Shown here piece after piece: positions 17,401-25,857 of a stretch of 64,000 nt of DNA (positions are counted from its first letter, which is position 1; each line of letters opens with the position of its first letter). The notes beneath the pieces were generated by a model. It was not told the origin of the DNA. It did not search any database and saw nothing but the letters and a program-made list of their open reading frames with translations. The translations under genes and the position numbers were made by a program. This DNA is from Candidatus Symbiopectobacterium sp. NZEC151 (GTDB taxonomy: Bacteria; Pseudomonadota; Gammaproteobacteria; Enterobacterales; Enterobacteriaceae). The DNA is taken from the NCBI RefSeq assembly GCF_025962655.1, contig NZ_JAGFPE010000001.1, positions 1,054,001-1,118,000 on the forward strand, read 5' to 3'.

Positions 17401-18633
17401 ATGAAATCCCTTTACCAGCAGATGACGCTCAAGACACGCATTACGATTTCGTTTGTACTGCTGATGGTGGCTGTCATGGGGTTTGTGGTTATCGCGGAGC
17501 AACTTGATTACGATGAGTTGCGATCGTATGTGATCGAGAAAAGCCTGCGCGAAGAGATGCCTCGGCTGGAAACGGCTATTACCAACGGTACGCCTCCCAC
17601 CCTGCCTGAAGGCAGCCAGTTTTATGATACGCAAACCGTACCCGATGCCCTGCGCCACTACGCTCCGGGCTACCACCGCCTGGAAAAACCCAACCATTGG
17701 TATCTGCTGGTGTTTGAACTCGACGTTCAACGCTACTACCTGTTACAGGATGGCAAATACTACTGGTTTTTAGAGTACATGATTGACGGCTTCGCGCCGC
17801 TGGTGATCCTGCTGTGTATTTTGTGCGCGTTCTGGATTGGCCGATTGACCTCGGCGCGCGTTACCGCCCCGATTACGCGTCTGGCCGACGTGGTACAGCG
17901 CAAGCAGAAGCCCTTACCGTTTCAGGATGCCAGCGACGAAATCGGCGTGCTGGCGCGCGCATTTGCGCAACACAGCGATGAACTGGAGCAGTTTCTGCAC
18001 CGTGAACGATGCTTTGTGAGCGATACCAGCCATGAATTGCGCACTCCGCTGGCTATCATTGGCGGCGCGGCGGAAACCATCGTGCACCAATTGCCTGCTG
18101 ACAGTCACTTGATACCCAGCGCGGAACGCATCGTGCGTACCACGCAGGAAATGCAGCGCCAACTGACCTGTCTGTTGCTGCTGTCACGCGATCCGCAAAC
18201 CCTGGCTCGAACCGACGTGCCACTGCGTCCGTTGATCGAGGAATGCATTACACGCTGCCAACCCTGGCTGGCAAAAAAACCCGTGGCACTGATTCTGGAT
18301 GCAGCGCAAGCGCCCCACCTGCACACCAATGCTGAACTGGCGCGCAGTGTTATCTGGAATCTGCTGCGCAATGCCTGCCAGTACACGGCGCAAGGTGAAG
18401 TGCGCATTGCCCTTAATGACAGTACGCTTGTCATTTCGGACACCGGTCCTGGCCTACCGCCCAGCATCGATCCGCAGCAATTTCAGCGCTTTCTGCCCAG
18501 TGCGCATCAACGTGGCGAAGGACTGGGCTTGTCCATTGTGCAACGCATCGTGGAGCATCTGGGTTGGCGCATGCAGGTCGATAGCTCGGAAACAGGCTGT
18601 CGCTTTACGCTGGAAATGCGCCGTAGCGATTGA
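17401..18633 (+). CDS. Membrane sensor histidine kinase
   Basis: 410 residues. Membrane helices at ~13-33 and ~131-150 enclose a periplasmic domain of ~95 residues. A HAMP-like linker follows, then the HisKA motif SDTSHELRTPLAII (His211) and an ATPase domain with NLLRNACQYT, DTGPGLP and GEGLGLSIVQRI. It is the likely partner of the preceding response regulator. The ATG at 17401 is used, although the frame is open further back into the regulator gene. The ligand is unknown; the periplasmic domain lacks the ExxE iron motif typical of PmrB. Confidence 0.87.
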   Translation: MKSLYQQMTLKTRITISFVLLMVAVMGFVVIAEQLDYDELRSYVIEKSLREEMPRLETAITNGTPPTLPEGSQFYDTQTVPDALRHYAPGYHRLEKPNHWYLLVFELDVQRYYLLQDGKYYWFLEYMIDGFAPLVILLCILCAFWIGRLTSARVTAPITRLADVVQRKQKPLPFQDASDEIGVLARAFAQHSDELEQFLHRERCFVSDTSHELRTPLAIIGGAAETIVHQLPADSHLIPSAERIVRTTQEMQRQLTCLLLLSRDPQTLARTDVPLRPLIEECITRCQPWLAKKPVALILDAAQAPHLHTNAELARSVIWNLLRNACQYTAQGEVRIALNDSTLVISDTGPGLPPSIDPQQFQRFLPSAHQRGEGLGLSIVQRIVEHLGWRMQVDSSETGCRFTLEMRRSD

Positions 18634-18657
18634 CGCATTTCCCCCACAGCTAAAAAA

Positions 18658-19614
18658 TTACTGTTTGGTGCACATCGCTTCTCCCGGTGACTTAAAGTCT
18701 CCGCACTGCCATTCATTCACCCCATCAGAAATAACGTTCTCATCGACGGTCACTTTGCTCGCATCCAGTCCGGCTAACCGTTCTGGCTCAATTTTCACGA
18801 ACCAGACTGATTTACCGTCGGAGACAACATAATCGGATAATGCTTTAAGGTTTTTCACATCGGTATCCGCTGTAAAAATCGGGAACGGTTTACCGTAAAT
18901 ATAAAAACCTTTTTTATCCGCCGTCACACTGAATGAAAGACAGGTAAAGGTGCTTGCATCCAACTCGCTGTTTTTTTCACCACGATAATAAAGCGCATCA
19001 TCAATAGTGGCCCAGCCAAAACATTGCTCAAAAATGTTAACGCTTTTTTTATAGGGTACGATGGCTGAATGACTTTCTCTGAAATAATAGTGTTTTTTAT
19101 CGAAGGCCTGATTCGTTCCTTTTGTCTGGAACGTCGCAACGTCAGCGCCTTTTAACACCGAACCGTCACGCATAAAGATGTGTTTGCCATCGCTGAAGAA
19201 GGGAAAATCCAGGGCTTCAAATTTCTTCCAGTCGATGTTAACGGTCATTTTATTGCAATAGGCGTAGGTTCCAACTTCACTAACCAGATAGGAATCAATT
19301 GCTTTGGCGTTCTCCGGGTTAAATGCCTTGGGCAAGGCAGTCGCATTGCAGTAATAGGTGTCGTTCGCTTTCCCTACCCCAAATGCCGTATCGGAATAGA
19401 CCACCGAGAAACTCTCCGGCTTGACATTTTTCATCGGCACAGCGGGAAGATTCGCGGCACTTTGATAGTGCAATACACCGTCAATCACTTTATACGGGTA
19501 TTTCACATTGCTATAGGTGACCGCAGTTTTTTCTGCGGCAATAGCGGATAAGTGAACGATGCCAAACACCCCACCAATGAGTGCCATACATAAATTAAGA
19601 GTTCCTTTTCTCAC
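18658..19614 (-). CDS. Secreted DKNYY-type protein
   Basis: 318 residues with a clear Sec signal peptide (basic MRK start, hydrophobic core, cleavage near SAIAAEK). The rest has repeated aromatic motifs such as FGVGKANDTYYCNATALP, then FDKKHYYFRESHSAIVPY and IDDALYYRG, characteristic of DKNYY proteins whose function is unknown. At least seven cysteines suggest disulfides in the periplasm. The GTG start is chosen because AAAGGAG lies nine bases upstream and because it completes the signal peptide. Confidence 0.7.
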   Translation of the reverse strand: MRKGTLNLCMALIGGVFGIVHLSAIAAEKTAVTYSNVKYPYKVIDGVLHYQSAANLPAVPMKNVKPESFSVVYSDTAFGVGKANDTYYCNATALPKAFNPENAKAIDSYLVSEVGTYAYCNKMTVNIDWKKFEALDFPFFSDGKHIFMRDGSVLKGADVATFQTKGTNQAFDKKHYYFRESHSAIVPYKKSVNIFEQCFGWATIDDALYYRGEKNSELDASTFTCLSFSVTADKKGFYIYGKPFPIFTADTDVKNLKALSDYVVSDGKSVWFVKIEPERLAGLDASKVTVDENVISDGVNEWQCGDFKSPGEAMCTKQ

Positions 19615-19931
19615 GATCTTTATCTCCTTTTAAAGGTTAACACCAGAAAATAATATCCCTACCAGAGGATAAATGTTTTTCCTGGGTATAATTTGCCGCG
19701 ATAAAATATCAATTTACGCACATAGCGTAAATTATAAAAGGCACATTAAGCATATCTAAAACAAATCCACACAAACGCTAATGCCTAATGTTTTACAAAC
19801 ACAAAAATACAGAATAAAACACCAGTGGCAGTGATTTTAATGAGGTAATATAGTTAACACCACGTATACGGTAAAAACAGCATTTCCTCGCTATACTTCC
19901 TCACTCCCTCAAAAACACACAAGGAGTACGC
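19615..19931. other. AT-rich divergent gap between the DKNYY gene and blc
   Basis: 317 bases without a gene. It contains a perfect nine-base inverted repeat AATTTACGC/GCGTAAATT (19711-19719 and 19725-19733) with five bases between the arms, a possible operator. Confidence 0.5.
19711..19733. promoter_or_regulatory. Perfect inverted repeat, possible operator
   Basis: AATTTACGC-ACATA-GCGTAAATT. It is about 100 bases upstream of the DKNYY start and 200 upstream of blc. The binding protein is unknown. Confidence 0.35.
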
Positions 19932-20465
19932 ATGAAAATTTGGCCAATCCTTACCGGTGTCGCGCTATCACTGGCGCTGGTTGCTTGCAAGTCGCCCTCG
20001 CCCCCCAAAGGCGTAACGCCTGTTGCCAATTTTGATGCCGAGCGTTATCTGGGGAAATGGTATGAAATAGCGCGTTTGGAAAACCGTTTTGAGCGAGGTT
20101 TGCAACAGGTTACGGCAACCTATGGAAAACGCAGTGACGAGGGGCTAAGCGTGCTGAATCAAGGCTACGATCCGCTTAAGAAACAGTGGAAATCGAGCGA
20201 AGGCAAAGCCTATTTCACCGGTAAAGCCACAACGGCGGCGCTCAAGGTTTCCTTTTTTGGTCCCTTTTATGGGGGATATAACGTCATCGCGCTGGATGAC
20301 GATTACCAATACGCGCTGGTCAGTGGGCCAAACCGCGATTACTTATGGATCCTGTCGCGCACGCCTGAACTCCCGGCTGAGGTAAAACAAAATTATTTGT
20401 CTATTGCGAGAACCCTCGGTTTCGCGGTGGATAATCTGGTTTGGGTTAATCAGCAGCCGCACTGA
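19932..20465 (+). CDS. blc: Outer-membrane lipocalin Blc
   Basis: 177 residues. Lipoprotein signal peptide with lipobox LVAC (lipidated Cys19), then the bacterial lipocalin signature FDAERYLGKWYEIARLENRF and later GPFYGGYNVIALDDDYQYAL and YLWILSRTPELP. Blc binds fatty acids or lysophospholipids at the inner leaflet of the outer membrane and is induced under stress in E. coli. AAGGAG lies before ATG. Its left neighbour is divergent; the CODH operon converges on it. Confidence 0.95.
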   Translation: MKIWPILTGVALSLALVACKSPSPPKGVTPVANFDAERYLGKWYEIARLENRFERGLQQVTATYGKRSDEGLSVLNQGYDPLKKQWKSSEGKAYFTGKATTAALKVSFFGPFYGGYNVIALDDDYQYALVSGPNRDYLWILSRTPELPAEVKQNYLSIARTLGFAVDNLVWVNQQPH

Positions 20466-20483
20466 TATCACTGGCAGTGATCC

Positions 20484-20519
20484 ATCAGCGAAGATCGCGC
20501 AAGCCGGTTCTTCGCTGAT
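20484..20519. terminator. Hairpin between convergent blc and hypB
   Basis: ATCAGCGAAGA pairs perfectly with TCTTCGCTGAT over 11 bases with a 14-base loop. There is no clear U-tract. Likely ends one or both convergent transcripts. Confidence 0.5.
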
Positions 20520-20531
20520 ACACGGCGTCTT

Positions 20532-21290
20532 TCACGCTGGGCTCACGCACCGCTCGCCGAGCCATGCCAACCATGGCGCCCAATGGTGCGTGGTTTTGGT
20601 TGAAAGCTGCAATACCTCACTCCCCGGAGCCAACAGCGCCACTTCCTCGCGCACGCGCTCAGGACTGAAATCGTCAAAATAGGGCAATAGATCCACCTTG
20701 GTCACCAGCACCGCTTCCGCCTGGCGGAACATCACCGGGTATTTTTCCGGTTTGTCATCCCCTTCCGGCACGGACAGTAGCACCACGTTGTGGTGTTGAC
20801 CGAGATCGAAGCTGGCCGGGCACACCAGATTGCCCACGTTTTCGATAAACAATATGTCCACCGGCTCACAACAGAGCGTTTGCCAGGCGGTATTGACCAT
20901 TTGCGCATCAAGATGGCAGGCCATCCCCGTCGTGATTTGCACTACCGGGATACCTTTGCGGCGCAGGCGTAAAGCATCGTTTTCGGTTTCCAAATCTCCT
21001 TCTATCACCGCCACTTTTACACCGCGCGCCGTAAGCTGTTCGATGGTGACCTCCAGCAGCGACGTCTTACCGCTGCCCGGCGATGACATCAGGTTGAACA
21101 CCCGCGTGCCGTGCGCGTCAAATTGCCGACGGTTCTGCGCCGCCCGGTCGTTATTCTCCTGCAACAGGTTCTGCATCACCGCCAGCGTGCGCGGTTCAAC
21201 GGCTTTGAATGGCCTTATCGCCCGGATGGTGCCGTTGGCTAAGCGCAGTTGGCTGGCAAGCGGGATATTGCAGCCACAGTTATCACACAT
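20532..21290 (-). CDS. hypB: Nickel-incorporation GTPase HypB
   Basis: 252 residues. The N-terminus MCDNCGCN is the high-affinity nickel motif CXXCGC (Cys2, Cys5, Cys7). The SIMIBI-class GTPase domain has its P-loop at ~69-77 (SSPGSGKTSLLE), GDLETENDA, the metal-site region IENVGNLVCPASFDLG with its conserved Cys, and the base-recognition segment VLVTKVDLLPY. It hydrolyses GTP to deliver nickel to the [NiFe] active site, and perhaps to CODH here. It is the last gene of the leftward operon, after the CooJ-like gene. GAGGGTGA precedes ATG. Confidence 0.94.
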   Translation of the reverse strand: MCDNCGCNIPLASQLRLANGTIRAIRPFKAVEPRTLAVMQNLLQENNDRAAQNRRQFDAHGTRVFNLMSSPGSGKTSLLEVTIEQLTARGVKVAVIEGDLETENDALRLRRKGIPVVQITTGMACHLDAQMVNTAWQTLCCEPVDILFIENVGNLVCPASFDLGQHHNVVLLSVPEGDDKPEKYPVMFRQAEAVLVTKVDLLPYFDDFSPERVREEVALLAPGSEVLQLSTKTTHHWAPWLAWLGERCVSPA

Positions 21291-21308
21291 GGTGTCACCC
21301 TCGCCCCG

Positions 21309-21536
21309 TTAGCCGCGCAGTGAGACAGGCTTGAGTTGCTGCGCCATCACGTTAAGTTTTTCACTCACCGCGGTCATCTGCGCAATAACCTCGCGGCACT
21401 GTTGTGCCAGTTCGCTTTGCCCTTCCGTTTCCAGCGCGCGCAGGTATTTTTCCATCTCTGCGATATGTTCGTCGTTGTGTTCAATCCAGTGCGGCACCAG
21501 CACATTGAGTTTTTTCATCAAGGGAATAGCAATCAT
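21309..21536 (-). CDS. CooJ-like small coiled-coil protein without a histidine tail
   Basis: 75 residues, mostly helical. The core PHWIEHNDEHIAEMEKYLRA has spaced histidines resembling the N-terminal nickel-binding coiled-coil region of the CODH nickel chaperone CooJ. The long His-rich C-terminus of R. rubrum CooJ is missing, and the protein simply ends QQLKPVSLRG. It occupies the CooJ position, directly after cooT. Its ATG overlaps the cooT stop (ATGA), with GGAG upstream, so the two are coupled. The assignment rests on position and the HWxEHN pattern; function is inferred. Confidence 0.6.
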   Translation of the reverse strand: MIAIPLMKKLNVLVPHWIEHNDEHIAEMEKYLRALETEGQSELAQQCREVIAQMTAVSEKLNVMAQQLKPVSLRG

Positions 21537-21754
21537 CGGTGTTCTCCGTTTTGTGTTTCGGCGCTACGCTGAACCAACAGCACTTCGTTGCGCAGGCTAT
21601 CAATGTATTGAATATCAAAACCGCGCAGCTCGCGCGGCGGCTCAAATAAGGCAGAAAGCGTAATGTTGTGCGGCGTAACCTGAATTGCTGCGATATCGTT
21701 CAACGCCTCTTCGCGCCGATCGGCATACCGCAGGCGGACACGCAGTTGGCACAT
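21533..21754 (-). CDS. cooT: CooT-type nickel-binding protein
   Basis: 73 residues. It begins MCQLRVRLRYADRREEALND; CooT proteins are small beta-rich dimers that bind one Ni(II) through the N-terminal Met-Cys2 of both chains, and Cys2 is present. It lies between cooC and the CooJ-like gene, as in the R. rubrum cooFSCTJ order. AGGGAG precedes ATG by eight bases and the cooC stop is three bases away. Too short for certainty on sequence alone, but position and Met-Cys start agree. Confidence 0.8.
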   Translation of the reverse strand: MCQLRVRLRYADRREEALNDIAAIQVTPHNITLSALFEPPRELRGFDIQYIDSLRNEVLLVQRSAETQNGEHR

Positions 21755-21757
21755 GGG

Positions 21758-22537
21758 TTAAGCTCCCTGATTCAGGGCGGCGAGACGCTGTTCTATCACG
21801 GCAAGTTCCGCCATAAACGCGCCACCAAGATCGTAAGGCGCGCTGCCGCTGAGGTCTGCGTCACGAATGGTGTCATTCAGCGACAGGTAACCCAGCAATT
21901 GCGCGGTATTCAGCGCCGAGGCCAAAAAAGCCTTGTCGGAGGGTTTGGCGATTTTACTGCCGACATAGACTACGTTATCAATGCCGATATCGGCGGCCAA
22001 GGCACCAATTTGGCGTGCGGTTTGAATGCTGCGTTGGCCCGGCTCCACCACCACAATCAACACATCCACCGCTTCCGCCGTGGAACGGCCCAGATGCTCG
22101 ATACCGGCTTCCATATCCATGATCACCACATCTTCCCGTTCGAGCAGCAGGTGGCTCATCAAACGGCGCAGCAAGGTATGTTCAGGGCAGACGCAGCCCG
22201 TGCCGCCGTGTTCGACGGTTCCCATCAGCAGCAAACGTACTCCGGCGTGCTGCACGCAGTAGGCATCCGGCAGATCGTCTACCTTTGGATTGAGGATAAA
22301 CAGGCTGCCATACCCGGCACCGGCCCCCGTGCGCTCCGTTGCCAGTGCTTTCATACGGGAAAAAGGTTGCAACAATGCATAGCGTTCGGCCGGAATGCCT
22401 ATTGCAGAAGCCAGATTGGCATCCGGATCGGCATCAATCGCCAGTACCGGTTTTCCCTGTGCCGCATAGGATCGCGCCAGCAATCCCGCCAGCGTGGTTT
22501 TTCCCACGCCGCCTTTACCCGCGATAGCTATTTTCAT
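21758..22537 (-). CDS. cooC: CODH nickel-insertion ATPase CooC
   Basis: 259 residues, MinD/SIMIBI ATPase. The deviant Walker A is AGKGGVGKTTLAGLLAR (7-15), with switch segments VLAIDADPDANLASAIG and DVVIMDMEAGIEHLGRSTA. The CXC motif that binds metal at the dimer interface is GTGCVCPEH (Cys115, Cys117). CooC hydrolyses ATP to mature the Ni-Fe-S C-cluster of CO dehydrogenase. It follows cooS after 60 bases holding a hairpin. Confidence 0.95.
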   Translation of the reverse strand: MKIAIAGKGGVGKTTLAGLLARSYAAQGKPVLAIDADPDANLASAIGIPAERYALLQPFSRMKALATERTGAGAGYGSLFILNPKVDDLPDAYCVQHAGVRLLLMGTVEHGGTGCVCPEHTLLRRLMSHLLLEREDVVIMDMEAGIEHLGRSTAEAVDVLIVVVEPGQRSIQTARQIGALAADIGIDNVVYVGSKIAKPSDKAFLASALNTAQLLGYLSLNDTIRDADLSGSAPYDLGGAFMAELAVIEQRLAALNQGA

Positions 22538-22560
22538 ATCACCCTCGTCAACCGATGTTG

Positions 22561-22589
22561 CCAGCCAGCCGCCTGATGGCGCTGGCTGG
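22561..22589 (-). other. Hairpin between cooS and cooC
   Basis: CCAGCCAGC pairs perfectly with GCTGGCTGG around an 11-base loop and has no U-tract. It probably stabilises the cooS message or sets the stoichiometry between the structural and accessory genes. Confidence 0.45.
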
Positions 22590-22597
22590 GCAATGCG

Positions 22598-24508
22598 TTA
22601 GATCCCCAGCGCGCGACGCTTCTCTTTCATTACCGCCACCAGTTTCTCGGCGGCCAGTGCGGGATCGGTTTCCACCAGGAAATAGCCACCAAACAGATCT
22701 TTAGCCTGCGTGGTGATTAAATCGGTCACTTGCTGCGAACCCGTCACGTGCGGCACCACGCCGAGGTGAGTCGGCAGGCCTAACGCCACGCTCCAACTGG
22801 CGATAGCGATGGCTTTTTCCGACATTGCCTCCGGCGCAGAGGCCACCAGCGGCAGATCGCTCAGATCGACATTCAGTTTTTCCGCCAGCGCTGTCGCTAA
22901 CATCACCGCACGGCTGTTGTCCACGCAGGAGCCCATATGCAGCACCAACGGCAGCGGCCCTTCTAACCCAGCCGCTACACCCACAGCAGTCAGTACCGCT
23001 TTTAAACTGTCACCCGCCCAGCTTTCTGTTGCTTGCGCGTTCATCAACCCGTTCTTGGCGAACGCCCCGGCACCGCAGCCCGTCGCCAGCATCAGTACGT
23101 TGTTACGCGCCAGAATTTTGGCAATGGTTTGAAAACTGTCATCCTGTTTGACGCGAGTGGTGTTGCAGCCCGCAAACAGCGCCACGCCGAGAATATTGCC
23201 GTTGGCGATATTCTCTACCAGCGGGGCCAAAGGATCGTCCGGATTGAGCGCCGCCAGCGCTTCCATCACCGCTTCGGTGCTGAAGCCGACTACCGCCGTC
23301 TGCTTGATATCGGGGATTTTGATACGCGTTGCATCGCGGCGACCGTAGGCATCGATGGCATACTGCACAATCTTGCGCGCGGTTTCTCGAGCGTGCTCTT
23401 CGTGGAAGCTTACGTGACGTGCACCCGGAATTTTGTTTTCATCCGCAGTGGTGATGAATTCCGTGTGGTAGCACTCGCTGATCGGCGACAAGGACGGCAT
23501 GATGCACTGCACATCCACCACCATGGCATCCAGCGCGCCGGTGAAAATCGCCATTTCCTGTGACAGATAGTTGGTTGCCAGCGGAATACCGTGACGCATC
23601 ATCACTTCATTGCCGGTACAACAAATACCCACGATGTTGATGCCTTCGCTGGCTCCGGCATCGCGTGCGATGCTCTGCATTTCGCCAGCCACATCGCAAA
23701 TCACTTCGCTTAGCAGCGGATTATGGCCGTTCACCGCGATGTTGACCGCCTGCTTTTTGATAACACCGATATTGGCCTGCGTCACCACCGGCGTTGGCGT
23801 ACCAAACATCGCATCGGACAACTCCGTCGCCAGCACCATGCCATCAAAATCAGACAGCGCGCCGCGAATACCGCCCAGCACCAGATTGGTCGGGTCAGCG
23901 TCGCAGCCAATATGGGTGCGCGACATGATTTGCGCCACGGTGGCATCAATGTTGTGCGGCAGCACGCCCAGTTTACCGAGCAGTGACAGGCGTTTAGCCG
24001 GCAGAGAGGCATTGAGCCAGTGGCACGGTTTTTTGCTGTCTTGATTCTGGTAATCTTCCAACGTTTTGGTCGCCACATCGTAGGCGATATCGCGCGTGGT
24101 GCGTCCCTCCACCTCAATAGCCAGACGTTTGGCGACCGCAATCAGCTTTTTCGGATCGCGAATCTGATAATCCGGCAGTTCACCCTTGCCTACGCGCTGC
24201 ATCGCCAGCGCAATGTGCCGACCGTGCTCCGAGTGACCGGCCGCCCCGGCGGCCATCATGCGGATCAGATTGCGCGCGACGATGGTGTCTTTGGTCGCAC
24301 CGCAAATACCGTACTGTGGCCCATCGCCAAAGGGATCAACCCGGCAAGGCCCTTTCCAGCAGATACGGCAGCACAGCCCGAGACTGCCGAAACCACATTG
24401 TGGTTGTTGCATCTGATGACGATCGAACACCGTGGCAATACCTTCGTGTTCCGCCACCGGACACAGGGCAATGGTGGCGGGATCGCTTGTTCTGGTTTTG
24501 ATATCCAT
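22598..24508 (-). CDS. cooS: Anaerobic Ni-Fe carbon monoxide dehydrogenase catalytic subunit CooS
   Basis: 636 residues. It oxidises CO + H2O to CO2 + 2H+ + 2e-. All metal ligands are present by alignment with the structurally known CODH: D-cluster Cys38 and Cys46; B-cluster Cys47, Cys50, Cys55 and Cys69; C-cluster His262 (VNGHNPL), Cys297 (GICCTGNE), Cys335 (DVQCIMP), Cys448 (FAGCNTTR), Cys478 (ATGCGAGA) and Cys528 (HMGSCVDN). The start is MDIKTRT, whose ATG overlaps the cooF stop as TAATG; the frame continues upstream but not plausibly. A monofunctional CODH, since no acetyl-CoA synthase gene is nearby. Confidence 0.98.
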   Translation of the reverse strand: MDIKTRTSDPATIALCPVAEHEGIATVFDRHQMQQPQCGFGSLGLCCRICWKGPCRVDPFGDGPQYGICGATKDTIVARNLIRMMAAGAAGHSEHGRHIALAMQRVGKGELPDYQIRDPKKLIAVAKRLAIEVEGRTTRDIAYDVATKTLEDYQNQDSKKPCHWLNASLPAKRLSLLGKLGVLPHNIDATVAQIMSRTHIGCDADPTNLVLGGIRGALSDFDGMVLATELSDAMFGTPTPVVTQANIGVIKKQAVNIAVNGHNPLLSEVICDVAGEMQSIARDAGASEGINIVGICCTGNEVMMRHGIPLATNYLSQEMAIFTGALDAMVVDVQCIMPSLSPISECYHTEFITTADENKIPGARHVSFHEEHARETARKIVQYAIDAYGRRDATRIKIPDIKQTAVVGFSTEAVMEALAALNPDDPLAPLVENIANGNILGVALFAGCNTTRVKQDDSFQTIAKILARNNVLMLATGCGAGAFAKNGLMNAQATESWAGDSLKAVLTAVGVAAGLEGPLPLVLHMGSCVDNSRAVMLATALAEKLNVDLSDLPLVASAPEAMSEKAIAIASWSVALGLPTHLGVVPHVTGSQQVTDLITTQAKDLFGGYFLVETDPALAAEKLVAVMKEKRRALGI

Positions 24509-25086
24509 TACCTTCCCCTTAATGCCAAATCGATATTTTTCTGAGAATGCGCCAGCTCTTTCGCTCTGGCCTGAATCAATGCCTGACGATAGGTTTGCAT
24601 ATCCACCAGACTGATGGCTTTGGTGGGGCAAGCTTCAATGCAGGCGGTTTGGGTTTTGCCCTGCGCTTCTCGCCAGGTGACGCACAGATCGCATTTTTGT
24701 GCCACGCCCTGATTAGTGACGCTGTAACCTTTTTGCTGTTCGCTGCGCCGCACGGTGATGGAACCAAACGGGCACACCATCACGCACAGTTTGCACCCCA
24801 CGCAGTTGGCTTCGTTGATCTGCACTTGCCCATTACTTTGGCGACAAGCGCCGGTGGGACACACCAGTGCGCACGGCGCGTTGTCACACTGACGGCACTG
24901 CATCGGTAGGTTGACATCGCCCGCCACCACCACCTTCATCCGGGGATGCAGCGGCAGTTGTTGTTTCACCGCATCAAACAATCCGCTATCGCCACCGTGG
25001 CTGACCGCACAGGCCATCTCACAGCTATGGCAGCCAAGGCATCGCTGCGCATTGGCGTAAATCATGACATTTTCCTGTCTTTTCAT
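24508..25086 (-). CDS. cooF: CODH electron-transfer iron-sulfur protein CooF
   Basis: 192 residues. Four groups of four cysteines (16/19/22/26; 64/67/72/76; 95/98/101/105; 132/135/149/153) can hold four [4Fe-4S] clusters, in the polyferredoxin style of DmsB/HycB-type subunits. It passes electrons from the CooS B/D clusters to the hydrogenase. The start MKRQENV is chosen for GAGGG seven bases upstream; MIYANAQ, seven codons later, is the alternative. Its stop codon overlaps the cooS start. Confidence 0.93.
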   Translation of the reverse strand: MKRQENVMIYANAQRCLGCHSCEMACAVSHGGDSGLFDAVKQQLPLHPRMKVVVAGDVNLPMQCRQCDNAPCALVCPTGACRQSNGQVQINEANCVGCKLCVMVCPFGSITVRRSEQQKGYSVTNQGVAQKCDLCVTWREAQGKTQTACIEACPTKAISLVDMQTYRQALIQARAKELAHSQKNIDLALRGR

Positions 25087-25102
25087 TTCGTTACCCTCTA
25101 CC

Positions 25103-25441
25103 TCAGGCATCAAAACTTTCAATGTAAAGCTCATCGCCCTGAATCAGTCGCACCCTGCGACTGTGACAACCTGAACATTGAAAATGGAATTTGATCACTT
25201 CAAAATCCTCACCGCACGCGTCACAGCGCGCGATGGCTGGCAACGCCTCAATAATCAATTCAGCATGCTCAGCCAGCGTCCCGGCACTGAACGCGTTAAA
25301 ACAAAACGCCATCGACTGAGGCTCAACCGCACGCATCTTTCCAATCCTCAGCCGCACGCGCGTTATGCGTGTCACCTGATGGCGCTGTGCCTCAGCAAGC
25401 AGAATGTTCACCAGTCCCTGCGTTAACGCCGCTTCGTGCAT
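25103..25441 (-). CDS. hypA: Hydrogenase/CODH nickel chaperone HypA
   Basis: 112 residues. It begins MHEAALTQGLV, the invariant Met-His-Glu nickel site, and has a zinc site of two CXXC pairs (Cys73/76 and Cys89/92). It works with HypB to deliver nickel to the [NiFe] hydrogenase large subunit. It lies between hypC and cooF; a hypA gene is also mixed into some coo clusters, such as that of Carboxydothermus. Confidence 0.94.
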   Translation of the reverse strand: MHEAALTQGLVNILLAEAQRHQVTRITRVRLRIGKMRAVEPQSMAFCFNAFSAGTLAEHAELIIEALPAIARCDACGEDFEVIKFHFQCSGCHSRRVRLIQGDELYIESFDA

Positions 25442-25464
25442 GGTGACTTCCTCCCCCGTTGCGC

Positions 25465-25710
25465 TCAGTCAAGTTCGTCTAACTCACTCAAGGCGATCAA
25501 CATTTCAGCCGCTTGTTGTTCATCAAGCCGCGCCATGGCAAACCCCACGTGCACCAAAACCCAGTCACCGATACAGTCCTGAGCGGCATGCTGCGGGCCA
25601 ACCAGACACGCGATGCTGACTTCCCGCTTCACGCCCGCGACAGACACCACGGCAATCAGATTGGCGGCATCTTTAATTGCCAGAATTTGACCTGGAATAC
25701 CCAGACACAT
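25465..25710 (-). CDS. hypC: Hydrogenase maturation chaperone HypC
   Basis: 81 residues beginning MCLGIPGQILAIKD, with the essential Cys2 exposed after Met removal. HypC escorts the Fe(CN)2CO moiety with HypD and binds the hydrogenase large-subunit precursor. The ATG before CLGIPG is used, with GGGGG eight bases upstream; an open frame extends 28 codons further but breaks the family N-terminus. First gene of the leftward operon. Confidence 0.94.
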   Translation of the reverse strand: MCLGIPGQILAIKDAANLIAVVSVAGVKREVSIACLVGPQHAAQDCIGDWVLVHVGFAMARLDEQQAAEMLIALSELDELD

Positions 25711-25750
25711 CGATAACGCCCCCTTTGATTGCCTGAAACACGCATTTTTA

Positions 25751-25764
25751 TTGACTGAGATCAT
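25751..25764. promoter_or_regulatory. FNR-like box near hypC
   Basis: TTGAC-TGAG-ATCAT matches eight of ten positions of TTGAT-N4-ATCAA. Its centre is about 48 bases before the hypC ATG. Confidence 0.35.
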
Positions 25765-25857
25765 CTTTATTGAGATAAAACCAAACGCGACCATAAAAAA
25801 ATAGTATTTCTGCGTTCACCCCAATACGTCGTATTAATATTCATTCTCAGTTATAAA

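Noticed and set aside
22598-24508. Interpretation of CooS as part of an acetyl-CoA synthase (Wood-Ljungdahl) system
   Set aside because: No acsB, acsC, acsD or acsE-like gene in the window; partner genes are those of the CODH-hydrogenase type.
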